Source of the DNA: Margaritifera margaritifera
Lineage: Eukaryota; Mollusca; Bivalvia; Unionida; Margaritiferidae
Reading direction: 5' to 3'
Assembly: GCA_029931535.1 (NCBI GenBank)
Contig: JAQPZY010001346.1
Location: 2,108,001-2,172,000 of the forward strand
Length of the DNA stretch: 64,000 bases
Below are positions 10,285 to 23,015 of this stretch, piece by piece (positions within the stretch are counted from its first letter, which is position 1; each line of letters starts with the position of its first letter). The notes below the pieces were generated by a model. That model was not told where the DNA came from. It ran no database searches and worked only from the letters and a program-made list of their open reading frames with translations. Made by a program: the position numbers and the translations under genes.

Positions 10285-11600
10285 CAAAACCCCATGTCAA
10301 AATGACTTTCCCTTTAAGAGGAGTAGCTAAAACAAGATTTTCAAGATGGACACATATTGGATATCAGATCAGCACCAATTTAATTTAAGATCAACAAAAC
10401 ATTATAAGAAGTCTTTTAGTGAAAACCCTATGATGATATGACCTTTCATTCATGAGTAGTAGTGATAACAAGAGATTTTCAAGCTGGCCACTGTGGCAGC
10501 CATATTAGACCCCAGATCAGCACGTTTTTCATGTATGACCAAGTAGACATAAAAGAAGTCTTTTGGTGAAAACCCTGTGTCAATATGATTTTCCATTCAG
10601 GAGGTGTAGCAATAAAAAGATTTTCTAGAGGGCTGCTGTTGTAGCCATATTAGACATCAGAACAGCACCATTTTCATTTAGGACCAAGTAGACATCATAA
10701 GAAGTCTCTCAGTGAAAAGCTCATGTTAAGACCATCCATTCAGGAGGACTAGTGATAACAAGATTTTAAAGATGGACACTGTATTATGGAAATATTGGAT
10801 ATCAGATCAGCACCATGTTCATTCAAGGCCAACTGGACATCATAAGAAGTGTTTTGGTGAAAACCCCACATCTATGTAACTTTCTGTCAGGAGGAGTTGC
10901 ATAAAGAAGATTTTCAAGATGGCTGCCATGGTGGCCATATTGTTCTTCAGATCAGCACCATTTTTATTTAGGACCAACAAGACATCAAAGAAGTCTTCTA
11001 GCAAAAATCCATTGTTGATATGACCATTCATGTTGGAGGAGTAGCAATAACAAGATTTTAAAGATGGCCACTGTGGCAGCCACACTGGACCCCAGATCTG
11101 CACCATTTTCATCTAGGACTAACTAGATATCATAAGAAGTCTTTCAGTGAAAACTCTATGCTGATATGACCATCTATTAAGGAAGAATAGCCATAACAAT
11201 ATTTTCAAAATGGCTGCCATGGTGACCATATTGGATATCAGATCGGCACCATTTTCATTTAGGATCGACTAGGCATCATAGAAGTCTTTTAGTGAAAACC
11301 CAATGCTGATATGGCCATTTATTCAGGAGAAGAAGGGATAACAAGATTTTCAATTTCATACTGGATGTGCAAGCAGCACCATTTTTATCTAGGACCAACT
11401 AGACCATGGAATAAATGTGTGTGTAAAGTTTCATGGCATTGCTCCATGTGGTTTAGGAGGAGTAGCAATAACAAACTTGTGCTAACGGATGGACAGGCAT
11501 CACACAACGTACGATTGACAATGGATATCGGACAGATGAACATCACACAATCCTATAAGCTCTTCTGGTATATGACCAGCATACATGTAGCTAAAAATTG
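10285..11600 (+). mobile_element. Pearl-like element, head missing
   Basis: About eight degenerate repeats of the same 146-150 bp unit as 7376-9240, followed by the tail with taagctcttctgg and atgaccagcatacatgtagct, a decayed terminal hairpin. No head palindrome is present. The frames at 10840-11112 (minus) and 11311-11622 (plus) are repeat shadows. Confidence 0.68.
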
Positions 11601-13654
11601 GAGGATCTTTTCCGGATGCTAGAGGAGAATCCAGAATGGGTTTTGAACCATAGTATGCACTATTCATGTGTCTTACAACATATTCAATATTACATGTATT
11701 TTACCACTATAATTCAATATTGCATGGAGTAAGTGTCTTTTGTAAGGTTCATTTTGTTTATTTTATAAATTGGGGTTGCTGTGTGTAGCATAGTTGTGGA
11801 TGTATGTATCCAGGGTCTGTCCTGGATATGTGATTGCAGGAATCAGACTCATTTTTAACAAAATAACTGGATGTGCAAAAACTGGACATTATATTTTCAA
11901 GCCCTACCTGTATTTTTTCATTAAATCCCTCCTACATTCAGAATATTCCTGCTTTTATCAAATAAAAAGAGGGGGGTATTTTCAGATTTCTCCTCTGAAT
12001 TTTCATTTTTAGAACTGACCCCACTTTGCTGTCTTACAGATTTTAATATTGTTAAATTTTATAAAGTTTGTTCAAAGATAATTGCAAGCAGAAACATAGA
12101 GAAAAACTATTTTTAAACATATGCTGTCAATCTGGATAAAGAAAGGATATTATTATTATTATTATTATTAGTTTCAGATTCACTACCTGAATTTGCTTGG
12201 TACTTGTTATATCAAAGATAGTATACGCAGAATGATGAGAACACTCAGATTGGAATAGAGTTACTCATTACTTTCTCCGCTTTCATATGTAAAAAGATGA
12301 CATTATTACATCCGAATGTATTAATGGTTGAAAGGTCAACTGTATATATTTAGTGTATATAACATTAGGCCTTTTCCACAACATATTCGGCAAATATCAA
12401 CGACAAAAGAATTTTTTTAAATGCAGAAAAACTAAATAAACGAACATATATGCTCACCTATGCCTGCTTTTTAAATACTTTGGAGTTCTTTCTACAAGAA
12501 TAATCGTAAAATGTGTGCGAATATTTGCGTAAAACCCTGGGATTATGTAATTTTTAAAGCCCATCCATGACAGCAAGAATGGTAACTCTTGCCGGCATGT
12601 GGCTACATAAAAAATGTAAACAGTGACAACAGTATTACATAAATTGGGGGAAGAAAACTTCATTTTATGAAAAAGCAGACATTTCTACCAAGGAATCAAA
12701 TTATACAAACATATTATCAGTCATTATACTAAATTTATTTAAAAAAATTGGGTACGACTTTTGTTGTGTAATGTATTTTTGAGGTTAGAGACTCGACGGG
12801 TGATACTAACAATGAGATATGTATGTAACTGCTGACAATCACTGTCAGGCCATCCACGCTAAAGATTCTCATCTAGAGACACTGGTATTCAAATTAAAAT
12901 GTTCATATTAGTATAGGCAAAAATGAGGTAAAACCATTTTTGTGAATTTTTAAGAAAAGAAAACCAATTCATGTCATTTTTTAAAAATCTCAATATGAAT
13001 ATTGTCATAATAAAGAACAGAAAATCGATCTATTGCGTTTCTCTTTTAGAAAAAAAAACATAATCATAAATATTTCTTGAGAACTGACTCAGTGTGAGTT
13101 CATTCTCTTTCTCTCTGATTCCACATTTTAAAACTTGCCTTAACTTCATGAACTGTGGAACATTGCTCAAAATAATGGTCAGAATTATTAAGAAAATATC
13201 GCAAATTTGAGACATCCAAAATTTTAATGTTGCAACATCCAAAATGTATACCCTAGAAATCAAGACTTACTGTAATGAAGAATTAGTGGAAAACCTGTGC
13301 AATATGAAAAGCTGAATGAGGAATTTGTCCAGAATTTTGTCCATATGACCCACATCCCCTGGGCCTGTCCAGTCTGGCCTAACAGGCTTACTCAGTTTTT
13401 ATCTTTCTATTCATAGATCACTGATTTAATGATTAAAATCTGACTCTGACTGAGACTATTATATTTGTTTGTTTGAGTGGGGGGGGGGGAGGGTTGTCAT
13501 TGATTTTCTTTTAAATATCTTATCATAACTAAATTTCAAAATGGCAATTGTTTTTTTACTAATTGTGATTTCAGATCAATGTATATATGTACAAGAACAC
13601 TGTAATGAATATGCACAATTGGTTTTAAGAGTAACATAAAATTTCAACTTGAGT
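11601..13654. other. Noncoding stretch, no gene seen
   Basis: AT-rich sequence with a (TAT)n microsatellite at about 12149-12171 and a G10 run near 13480. Short frames lack domain resemblance. Confidence 0.4.
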
Positions 13655-14330
13655 ATGACTCAAGATTATGGTATTTCATGAAAAAAAGGCACAAAAAGGC
13701 TGAAACATTGAAAAAGTACATTTATTCTTAAAGCTATTTACAAGACATTTCAATATAACCATATGTAAGAAATATGCAAATTTCAACATGAAATAATTGG
13801 AGGTCAAAAAATGCAAAAAGTAACCAAAGATCAATATTAAAAATGGTGGATGGTGCATGTGGTTGAATGCTTCCTGTGAATTTATTTGAAAAGATATAAT
13901 AAAGATGGTTTCATTTTTTATTTCTGCACACTCAAATTATGCACAAAACATATCATTTTAAGAGAAACATATAATTTCAGCTTGTGCACGACTCAGTAAT
14001 ATGGACTATTTCATTCAAAAATGTTAAGGGGGCACTTGGTAAAAAAGCACAGGAAGGCATCAGAAGTACCTGGAACATAAAAAAGTCAATTATTCTTAAA
14101 GCTGAATGTTCACAAAACATTTCGATATAATCATCTGTAAGAAATACGCCAATTTCAGTTTGAATAACATAAGGACAAGAATATGCAAAAAGTGACCAAA
14201 GACCAATATAAAAAATGGGGGACAGTGTATGTGTTTGAATGCTTCCTGTGAATTTATTTGAAAAGCTATCATTAAGATGGGTTCCTTTTATAATTCTGTA
14301 CACTCAAATTATGCAGAAAACATTCCATTT
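13655..14330. repeat. Direct duplication of about 372 bp, two copies
   Basis: Blocks such as gaatgcttcctgtgaattta occur at 13865 and 14237 and homology extends through each copy. The copies differ by many substitutions and small gaps. Noncoding. Confidence 0.75.
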
Positions 14331-15093
14331 TTATACAGTCTCTACTTCTCAAAAAATCATCCCCTGTTGCAACTTATTGCATTGAAAACACATACCTTCA
14401 CTTAATATAAACAAATCAATCTTATATTTGTTACTGAAAATTTGCCAGAATATGTAAGCAGAAACCCTTCATGCTTTAGTAAATTCATTTTGAAGTCTAA
14501 TTATGTGCAGGCACTGTTTAACTTTCATTTTCGGACTTCCTGTTTTCAACAGCGAATCAAAATTGTCCTCACTCATTCAGTCATGTAGGTCATTATGTTT
14601 ACAAATTTCAAGCGTACATCTTCTTTATTTACTGGATAACTAATGTATGTCCGAGTTGTCATTTGCACTTACGCAAAAAACCAAACTTTTGCACATTATT
14701 TTTGTGTGGATCAAATCAAAGTGTCATTGATTGACCTAGACCTCGTGTTTTCTAAAAAAATGGAATAGTGTATTTTGTGTAAGAGGTTTTACGAAGTAAT
14801 AAAAAAAAAATCCCTCCCGCAAATGGTTTTTGTTTTGCTACAATGCTGAACTTATTGTTTCAGCTGTAATTAACCAGATGCGTAAGAATTCGCAAATTCA
14901 AGGTACAATATCACATTTCCACATCAAATTCGAAAAAAAACCCAATCGATTTTTTTCTTTTTTTTTTAAAGCAAACGGTTAAAGCCGTAAATACGTTAAA
15001 AATACGCAACTTCGGGGTGCGCAGGATTACTGTAGCTGACGCGCAGACCTCCGATAAGATAAGATTTATTTAAAGTCGGCATGATTTAAAACA
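14331..15093. other. No feature seen
   Basis: AT-rich spacer with A and T homopolymers. Confidence 0.35.
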
Positions 15094-16020
15094 AAAGTAT
15101 TTACATGCCACATTTACTATCTAACTTATGTTTATTTAATCCTTTATACCTTTCAAATTTCAAACCAAACCTTTTTCCGTCTGTGCAGACTTTTTTAATT
15201 TGGACAAATAAAGTTCTTAACGGCGAGTGCAATGTTAAAGAAATGCTATTTATAGTGCAATGACAGCCTTCTACACGTGGTAAGGTGCATATTTGCGAAG
15301 CGGAACCTCGCGAAGGTAAATATAAAAATAGGTACATTTATTCTGTGCAAGATACCAACGACTATAATCAGTAAAATTAAAATAAAGGGTACTAAGCTAC
15401 AGTAACAAAATTCTCTAAATCATAAAAATGTAATTTAAGTAGAATACAGACTTTATCATTTTTTAATTATATGCCACACATTTTAAAAAATGCAGTCTCA
15501 ATAAAATGGCTTTATAATATTTTTGTAACATTCATAATTAAGTATAATTTAAAATGTTAGTGCTTTGACTACATTTAAAGTAATAATTAAAATATTCAGA
15601 TGATAATATTTTTAAAGTTTTTTTTACAAAAAGTAGTGATGAATACAAATAAAAATAGAAATAATATTTTCAAATCAAATGGCTGATACTTTTATTGTAA
15701 GGTGCATGGTTGTGATGTGATCTATACTGTATACCCTGTGCAAGATGTCTACCGCTGTAATGACTATGACTATAATAAAGGGATACAAAACAAGAGTAAC
15801 AAAATTTCCTCAATCATAAGTATGTCATTCTCTAAATCATAAATATGTCAGATAATTAGATTTTAGATTTGTATCATTTTTATATTATATGTTAAACATT
15901 CCATAAATATCCAGTATGAGCATAAGTGTCTTCACCATAGAAATATGCTTAATTTATATTTAAAAAACATTTAGCATGCCAGCAATTTCATTAACATTTA
16001 ACAAGAATATGTAATGTAGA

Positions 16021-16063
<43 letters not shown>

Positions 16064-16328
16064 GTTCTTGTTGAAAACACAAATAATTCTAAATATAAGC
16101 ATAAATGCCTAAAAAATATATAATTAAGATTATTTATTTTAAAATCTGATTAAATTTCTTAATTTTAAAATTATGATAAAATACATCAGCCATTATTATA
16201 CAATATTATTTCTATTTTTATTTGTATTCATCTTTGATATGGGAAAAAAAGCATTGTCATCTGAATATTTTAATTATTTTAATTATTACTTATTCTGTAT
16301 GCATATGTATATGGCTCTTTCTGTCTTC

Positions 16329-16362
<34 letters not shown>

Positions 16363-16965
16363 TCTAAATTACTTGATATTTGAAATGTACTTAATTATGA
16401 TTTTTACAAAAGTATTATAAAGCCATTTTTATCCAGAATGCATATTTTTGGATTATGTGGCATATAATTAACAAAGAAAATTATAAAGTCTATAATCTAC
16501 TTACATCACATATTTATGATTCAGAGAATTTTGTCACTGTAGTTTCGTACACTTTATTTTAATTGCACTGGTCACTGTGGTTGGTATCTTGCACGATGTA
16601 TGCGGTATAAAGGTACCGACTTTTATTTTTTACCTTACCGAAGATCCGCCTCAACGCCATGCACCTTAAGACGTATATTAGGCTGTCATTGTACATAAAA
16701 TTAGTCTGGTTCCCTGATTTGTAAGCTCCATTCGTTGCACTCCGATATACGTATAGAGGAGTGCTATGTAGTGAGCATACAAAACAGGGAACCAGACTAA
16801 TATAAAAATAGCAATTCTTTAACATTGCACTCGTCGTTAGCAACTTTATTTTTCCAAATAAAAAAAAGTTTGCGCAGACTGAACTGGGTTTGGTTTGAAA
16901 TTTGTTAGGTATAAAGGGTTTAAATAATCCTCATCTAGATAGTAACAGTGCCACGTAAATACTTT
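15094..16965. mobile_element. 1.9-kb foldback element with long inverted arms
   Basis: The left arm from 15094 (aaagtatttacatgcc, aatttcaaaccaaacc, gagtgcaatgttaaagaa, gtgcaagataccaac) recurs inverted in the right arm ending at 16965. Arms are about 450-550 bp and imperfect. The inner half of the left arm is repeated again directly at about 15700-15900. Microsatellites (ATT)n at 16021-16063 and (ATA)n at 16330-16362 sit in the loop as mirror partners. No target duplication was identified. No coding capacity. Confidence 0.72.
16697..16802. mobile_element. About 100-bp MITE nested in the foldback right arm
   Basis: TTAGTCTGGTTCCCTG and CAGGGAACCAGACTAA form perfect 16-bp inverted ends. The left arm of the host foldback lacks this segment, which gives an internal empty-site comparison. 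Confidence 0.75.
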
Positions 16966-17978
16966 CGAAGACCGGAGGTGGTGTACGATTCATAATGGAA
17001 CGAGTTCAGCCTAGAGTAGTACAGTTCTTATGCTTTTCTGAGAGAGGAAGGTGAAGTTGTTTAACTTGGCAACATGCACAATGGAGAGAATGGTGGCCTA
17101 CCTCAATCTACTTGCATGCACAATGACTGAAATTTCTTTATATGTAGTGATTATGGAAACTATGTACTATCTAGAGCAGACAGCTAATAAAATGGCTGCT
17201 CCCGTGTGCTTGAAAATTGAACCTGAACTGGTCAACAGTACACTAACTTTAGCAGTTATTAAAATAGGGTAAATGAATTTTACAAGATTAGACAATACCA
17301 ACTTCTAAAAGTGCAATGAATGAGTTATAAAATATATAAAATGTTATCGGCTCGTTTTGTTTCCCCCAATTTACCTCTGAAGTCTAGAAAGTGAAAATGA
17401 CCAAGCTGAGCTAGCAGTCTTTTGAAAGATGCATATCTGAAGAAAGGCCAAGCTGTATAATCTATACACCCAAATTAAATCCGTCAATCATACAACAAAA
17501 CAAAGGGAACTAAAATTTATTTTAACAATATAAAGCGTATTATAAATAACCAGGATAACCAGCGAGTAAAACCCGGGAAATTCTTTTTCTTTAAATATCA
17601 AAACCTACGCAAAGTGCGAAATTCTTGATTGGAACCTAAAATATTGTTAGCAATAAGTGAACATTAAAGTTAAATGAAAGCAATATCCGGAATGGAAAAT
17701 TCCAAAGTGCTGCTCATTTCAAGTTAACCAGATATTCAAACATGTTCACGTTTTCATGAGTTACTTGAGCACATGATAAAACGTTTATTGCAATAATGTA
17801 AGTGTCCAAGGAGAATATGATAGTACAGCGCAGACAACAAAATTAGGGAGGCAAAACTGTCATAACACAGACAATTAATTATCTCATTTTTTGTAATGCT
17901 ACAAGTCTGTTACAGGTTCATTATGAATTGTACCTCAGCTCCTGTCTTCCAAAATATCTACCAGACACAATTAAAGTG
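16966..17978. other. Noncoding stretch with a paralogous empty site
   Basis: No gene is seen. About 17690-17830 is related to the sequence flanking the TIR transposon at 27967-32905: gctcatttcaagttaaccag here is continuous, whereas there the corresponding sequence is split by the transposon. Confidence 0.6.
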
Positions 17979-18070
17979 TATCTGAGGATTATTTATTCGC
18001 TTCATACCATACAAATTTCAAACCAATCCTTGTTCCGTCAGCGCAAACTTTTGCAAACTTTTGTAATTTG
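17979..18070. repeat. Fragment of the foldback family
   Basis: Shares attatttattcgcttcatac..aatttcaaaccaatcc and the cgcaaacttttgcaaac block with the arms at 15110-15200 and 16860-16930. It is cut off at 18071 by the pearl head. Confidence 0.65.
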
Positions 18071-18071
18071 G

Positions 18072-18333
18072 AACAAGAGTCCCTTGAAGGGACTGATGAT
18101 ACACTGGGCGAAAAGAATTTCCATGAATTAACGATAAGACCATTTCTTCCTTTCAACTGCTGAGTGTTGAAACCATATCTGATATTCTTCATTTAGGACA
18201 AATTAGACATCATTAGAAATCTTTTGATAAAAACCCCATATTATATTGATCATCCATTCAGGAGGAGTAGTGACAACAAGATTTTCATGACGGCCATCAT
18301 GGCAGTCATGTTGGATGTACGACTGGCACCATT
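18072..18333 (+). mobile_element. Pearl-like element fragment: head and about one repeat
   Basis: Perfect head palindrome at 18078-18094, head block, then about one core repeat ending at ggcaccattttc, where Gypsy sequence begins abruptly. Confidence 0.75.
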
Positions 18334-19065
18334 TTCTGTTTCTGCCTCCCAGGAGTGTTAATGATATAATTTAAATCGTTTACTTTCTTTTCAGCGGTAT
18401 ATGGACCATAACATTTAGCCCGAAGAGGACTTTAAGGTATGGATAAGAGAGCCAGAACTTGTTCACCAGACTTAAATTTCCTTTCCCGTGTATTTGTCAT
18501 ACCTTAATTTCATTTTTGACTGAGTAGAGTGAAGATTAGTTCCTGCTACTTAACAAGCCTTGGACAACTTATATTTGAAATCAGAGACATATTCAAGAAG
18601 ATTAATTTTTGAATCATTATTTGAAAGAAGTTTTTTTTTCTTCAATAACTTCAATGGTCCACGGACGGTATGTCCAAAAACCAGTTCAAAAGGACTCAAA
18701 CCCAATGATTCTTGAACTGATTCCCTAACAGCAAATAACGACAAATGAACACTCTCATGCCAATCTTTTCCAGTATCAAAACAATATAACCGAATCATAT
18801 TCCTTACATTTTCATGAAATCTTTCCAAAGCGCCTTGACTTTCAGGGTGATAGGCAGATGATTTAAACTGTTGGATGCCTAACTCATGCATAACTTGTTG
18901 GAAAATTCCAGACATAAAATTAGACCATTGATCAGACTGGACAGATTTGGGAAGGCCAACAAGTGTAGTTGTAATATTTCTCCTCAAAGGAATTGCATCT
19001 GGAAATCTTGTGGACGCACACATTATGGTCAGCACATTGGTTGCCTGACTTGGTCTTAGGTAAGG
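18334..19065 (-). pseudogene. Gypsy integrase remnant
   Basis: Contains PKTKSGNQ, CASTRFPDAIPLRRN, the second catalytic aspartate in VQSDQWSNF and the glutamate in HPESQGALERFH, followed by the C-terminal segment. The first aspartate and the zinc-binding N-terminus were lost at the deletion joint. About 11 residues between ITT and TLVGLP are missing compared with the copy at 25390. Frames are broken near 19000. Confidence 0.88.
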
Positions 19066-19440
19066 GGCCGACACAAGGCTTGTCAGTTACAAGTGGGTTA
19101 ACCACTACCTTATCTCTGGGTAGGGCATTGCCTTGTAACAAATGGATACCTGCTATAGGTAAAAAAGTTACTGCCAGAATAGGCACAGGTCCATAAACTA
19201 AGTCTGATGCCAAATTGACACAGTGGAGAGGAACATTTACAAACCCACACTCTAATCCCAGAATAAGTACATTTTCACTAGAAGAAGACTTCTCATATAA
19301 AGGCAAAGTACCTGATAAAAAAAGACTCCGAGAAGCTCCTGTGTCCCTTAATATTACAGTGGTAATAGATTTGCCACAATCACCAATAAGTGATACAGAA
19401 CCTTCTGACATTATTGGTTCACAAAAGTCTCCAAAATAGA
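19066..19440 (-). pseudogene. Gypsy aspartic protease remnant joined to integrase
   Basis: LRDTGASRSLFLSGTLPL carries the DTGA active-site motif. Flap-like and C-terminal parts follow, and after NPLVTDKPC the frame passes directly into VGPLPKTKSGN of integrase. The joint at about 19065 marks a deletion of RT and RNase H. A poorly conserved upstream segment to 19700 may be the gag end; no zinc knuckle was seen. Confidence 0.8.
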
Positions 19441-19742
19441 ATGAGACTGGGGTTTGTCGGACCCCACAAATGTATTGCCTTCAATACAAGACTAGGAGGA
19501 GATAACGATCTCTGATCGATCATATCAGATGTTTGATTTCTAAAATTTGAGCCATATTGAAGTTTAGAAGTACTCATTGACTCTAACCCTACATGGGTAG
19601 GACTTGAAAAAATTCTCAGCTTTAGATGGCATTGTGAATGCTTGCTGGTTTCACTCATGATTTTATAAATGAGTGAAATAAAAATCATTACCTGGGACAA
19701 TGAAAATTCCGAAACAAAGTAAATTGAAATTGTAATTTAAAG

Positions 19743-19773
19743 AAATTCAGACCCCGGACGAGCACCCAATTTC
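19743..19773 (-). other. Gypsy primer-binding site region
   Basis: Directly inside the LTR end the minus strand reads GGGTGCTCGTCCGGGG, a sequence type commonly found as the tRNA primer-binding site in Gypsy elements. The tRNA cannot be named with certainty from this alone. Confidence 0.65.
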
Positions 19774-20337
19774 TGTTACGACTATAGGGCTTAAATTAAT
19801 ATAACAGAAAAAAAGTTAAACCAACAATGTATGTAAAATCAACAAACAATTTATTTCTCTGTGATTAAAATGAAAATTAAAAAAAGTCACTTACAATTTG
19901 TGAATTAAATTCCAAATTATCCTAAATGTCCTAAACACAAGTCAGAAATTATAGACTGTTCCGAATGAATGAATGTTCCGAATGAATTAATAGTCTTTAA
20001 AAACTCTGATAATAAACAGATTCCCAATGACTGATTTTAAAACATGAATGATTTTAAAACAGGATATAAAATAGGAATGAATATAATGCGTTCACCAAGT
20101 CCTTATATACACTTTTCGAATGACCTATTTAATAACAGGACGTGCGTTATTTAATGACCCAAAATGCAATAGAACATGCATCGTTCTTGTAGAAAATCCC
20201 CAACCTTGGTGTGAATAATTGACAACACGACTGGCCTTGAACTCAAAATATCAGTCAACATCCTCTTGACAACTAAAACTTAAAATGCTACTTACTACAT
20301 GGGCTAAGGTTACGCGCACTTAATAGATTCAACATAC
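19774..20337 (-). repeat. Gypsy 5' LTR (about 564 bp)
   Basis: Matches the LTR at 23016-23581 (566 bp), for example tgtaaaatcaacaaacaatt and attttaaaacaggaatgaat. It starts TGTATG and ends GTAACA on the minus strand, next to the primer-binding site. Confidence 0.75.
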
Positions 20338-21850
20338 AAAACAATATATACAAACATAGCCTTCTATAGACTTTAAAGATGATGCAGACAAGAACAAACA
20401 CACACTCAATGACAGGCATTAGCTTCCTTTAAAATACAAGAAGAAACCAAATGGGATTTAGAGTTTGTAACATTTAATTCTTTCACTAATACTGTTTTCG
20501 TTTTGCGTCCTAGATTATCTCACAAAACGATTACCTAATGTCGCTTGATAAACATTGACAGAAACTGTCTTGCAATGCCAATTCTTTATGAGGCAGACTT
20601 GGTTCTTCAGACTGTAACATATTTACGTTTTTCCACCCAATATTTAGCACACTTACTGAACTTGTTCAATGTCAGTTCATTTCGTTACAAATATGTTATT
20701 TTATTTATTATTTTCTTATTCTTTTTAAATTGTACTCTGAGTAAAATGTAACCTATGAAGAAAGGCAAGAGATAAATTTGCCACATTATCAAACTAAGTC
20801 AGAATTTTGAGTGAAGCTAAGGTTTACTATAAGGTTGTGACATTTTTTGTTTTTGAAAACGGCAAAAACTCAATGCATCTTATATAGTGTCTGCACTTGC
20901 TAAGAAAAGGATATATTTTGATTGATTCCCTACTTCCCTATTCCCCTAGAACTTCCTTACCATCCCCTTATAGACAAAACTATCACCACCTACCGATCAT
21001 TTAATCAACATAACCCTCTCATTGGCATGCGATGTGAGAAAAAAGGGATAGAAATATACACACTATACACGTAAATATACTTATACACTATCATACATGG
21101 AGTGAACAACGAGAAAAGAGTAGGAGTGTTCATGCATAGACAAACATACATCTACACTATCATCCATGGAGTGAACAACGAGAAAAGAGTAGGAGTATTC
21201 ATGCATAGACAAATATACTTCTACACTATCATCCATGGAGTGAAATAAGTAAAAAGAATAGGAGTGCTTACACACATACACAAACATAACCTCCTATAGA
21301 TCGGAAACAGGATGGAGAGAAGAATAAACACACGCATAAGGAGAAGCATTAGCTTACTTTTACAATACAAAAAGTATGTTAAAACATATCCGACATTAAT
21401 TCTGTATTAAGCCAAGTATGGTTTAGAATTTGTAATGCTGTTTTTGTCTTTGTCGTCCTAGATTTAAATCTCTCACTAAACGACTACCCATTGTCGCTTA
21501 AAAACATTGGGAGAAAGTGTGTTGCAATGCCAGTGCTTTATGAGGTAGATCAGGTTCTTCAGTTTGTTACAAATTTGCAATTTGCCGCCCTAGACTTTAG
21601 TACACTGACTGACCTTATCCGCCTTCAGTTCAATTCTTAACACATGATTTTTTTTTTTTTTTTTTTTTTTTTATCGTATGCTGAGTGATATGTGACCTAT
21701 GAAGAGAGGCAAGAGTTTAAATTGCCACATTATCAAAGTCAGAATTTGGCGTAAAGCTAAGGTTTATTGTAAGGTTGTGACATTTTCTGTGTTCTGAAAC
21801 CAGCAAAACTCAATGCATCGTACATGGTGTGTGTCTGTACTTGTTAAGAA
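20338..21850. repeat. Two diverged direct copies of a 560-bp block, spaced about 940 bp
   Basis: 20345-20910 and 21275-21850 share ordered blocks (cataRcctYctatagac, gcattagctt, cctagat, atgtcgctt, ctttatgaggYagac, ctaaggttta, gtgacatttt). The first copy begins just outside the Gypsy LTR. Origin unknown; noncoding. Confidence 0.65.
21086..21290. repeat. 69-bp tandem repeat, three copies
   Basis: The catccatggagtgaacaacg block starts at 21092, 21161 and 21230. Because 69 is a multiple of three, it makes a periodic but meaningless minus-strand frame. Confidence 0.85.
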
Positions 21851-22021
21851 AAGATTTTTTTCTGTCTGTAAAAAAGCAGAGTGACTCTAGTCCTTTAAAA
21901 AAAATGATAACGTAAGATTTTGTATAGCAATAGTTGTGCATTTTATTTACCTTTACATTAATTTCTGGAAATATAATTTTGTGCCAAACCAAAGATTAAG
22001 AGAGAGAGAGAGAGAGAGAGA
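21651..22021. repeat. Simple repeats: T run and (GA)n
   Basis: A T homopolymer of about 22 at 21651-21672 and a GA dinucleotide tract at about 22001-22021. Confidence 0.8.
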
Positions 22022-23015
22022 GTAAAAAAAGTTAGTCACAATAATTTTTTGGAAACAAAAACCCAATCAACACCATGTTTTTGTTTTTTTAAATCAACAT
22101 TTTTAAATAAGCCCCGCTAACTCAAACATCAACAAACACATTAAGAGGGAGGATTAGGGCTAGTTCTTTCCTCTTCCTGTACAAATAAGAAACAGAAAAA
22201 GGTTAAACATGAACGTGTTTACAAGATTGACAACGTTGTGGTGTAAGACTAGACTTCCATTGATCTAGTACAGTGTCATTTTGCCCACATTCCTGTGCTA
22301 AAGACAATAGAGATAGCCAAAATGTTCACAAAACCACTTTTCTATTTTGTCATTGTTTCTAGAAATATTAATTTAAAAACACAAATAGACCTTTTTTAGA
22401 GCCCGCATGAATCTCTTTAAAAAGAGATACTGCTCAAATGATTGCTAAATTAAACAAAAACCAAATCCTTCCATTGTATGTGTGTGTGCGTGTGTTATCA
22501 ACCAGACAACCCAGAAGAAAATGAGTCAGAACATTAGCTCCAAGCTAAATGAAGCCCTAATTCACTTAATGAGGGTAAAGTACGTCCTGAAGAAATATAA
22601 TTAGATTTCAACAAGAGGGCGATCAAGAGGGATATGATGTAATTCAAGTTGGCATATAGGCTGGTGATGAAAGTCTCGGATGAATAAGTAGAAAAGGAGA
22701 AGAGGGAACGAGCAGAGGAAAAGAAACAGAAGGAACAATACCAACTGTTCCTTAAATGTCACTAACGCCAGCAACAACTGCAATAGTCACTGCATGAGAT
22801 AGAGCCTCTCATTCCACAAGTTGCGGATTTGGAAAGTGAGGCTGACGAGACAATTTACATTGTCCCCAGAGTGCCAATTTTTGTCCTCAGATCGCCATCC
22901 TATACTACTATTGAAACTGATGTCTGATTGGTTTTCTTGCTGTTGATGCTGTCGACGATCCTGTATCGCGGACGATACTTTTGCTTTCACAGAAAAAGAG
23001 GCTGGATTAAACTAT
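22022..23015. other. Unassigned stretch outside the Gypsy LTR
   Basis: Broken frames are present (22500-22990, both strands). The plus strand has a lysine/glutamate-rich segment near 22690-22740 that could be decayed gag, but no zinc knuckle or other family mark is visible. Confidence 0.3.

Larger units (their letters stand above)
18334..20337 (-). mobile_element. Gypsy-type LTR retrotransposon, internally deleted and 3' truncated
   Basis: Reading on the minus strand: 5' LTR (20337-19774), primer-binding site (19773-19743), protease (about 19440-19066), integrase (about 19065-18334). RT and RNase H are missing, and the 3' end including the 3' LTR is cut at about 18334 next to a pearl fragment. 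It is the same family as the pieces at 23016-26150, as shown by near-identical integrase segments and LTRs of similar length. Confidence 0.85.

Noticed and set aside
10840..11112. 90-codon minus-strand ORF in a pearl-like element
   Set aside because: It is translated tandem repeat; the frame is not kept in other units.
21081..21287. Repeating 23-residue protein
   Set aside because: The 69-bp tandem repeat is divisible by three, so the periodic frame is a by-product.
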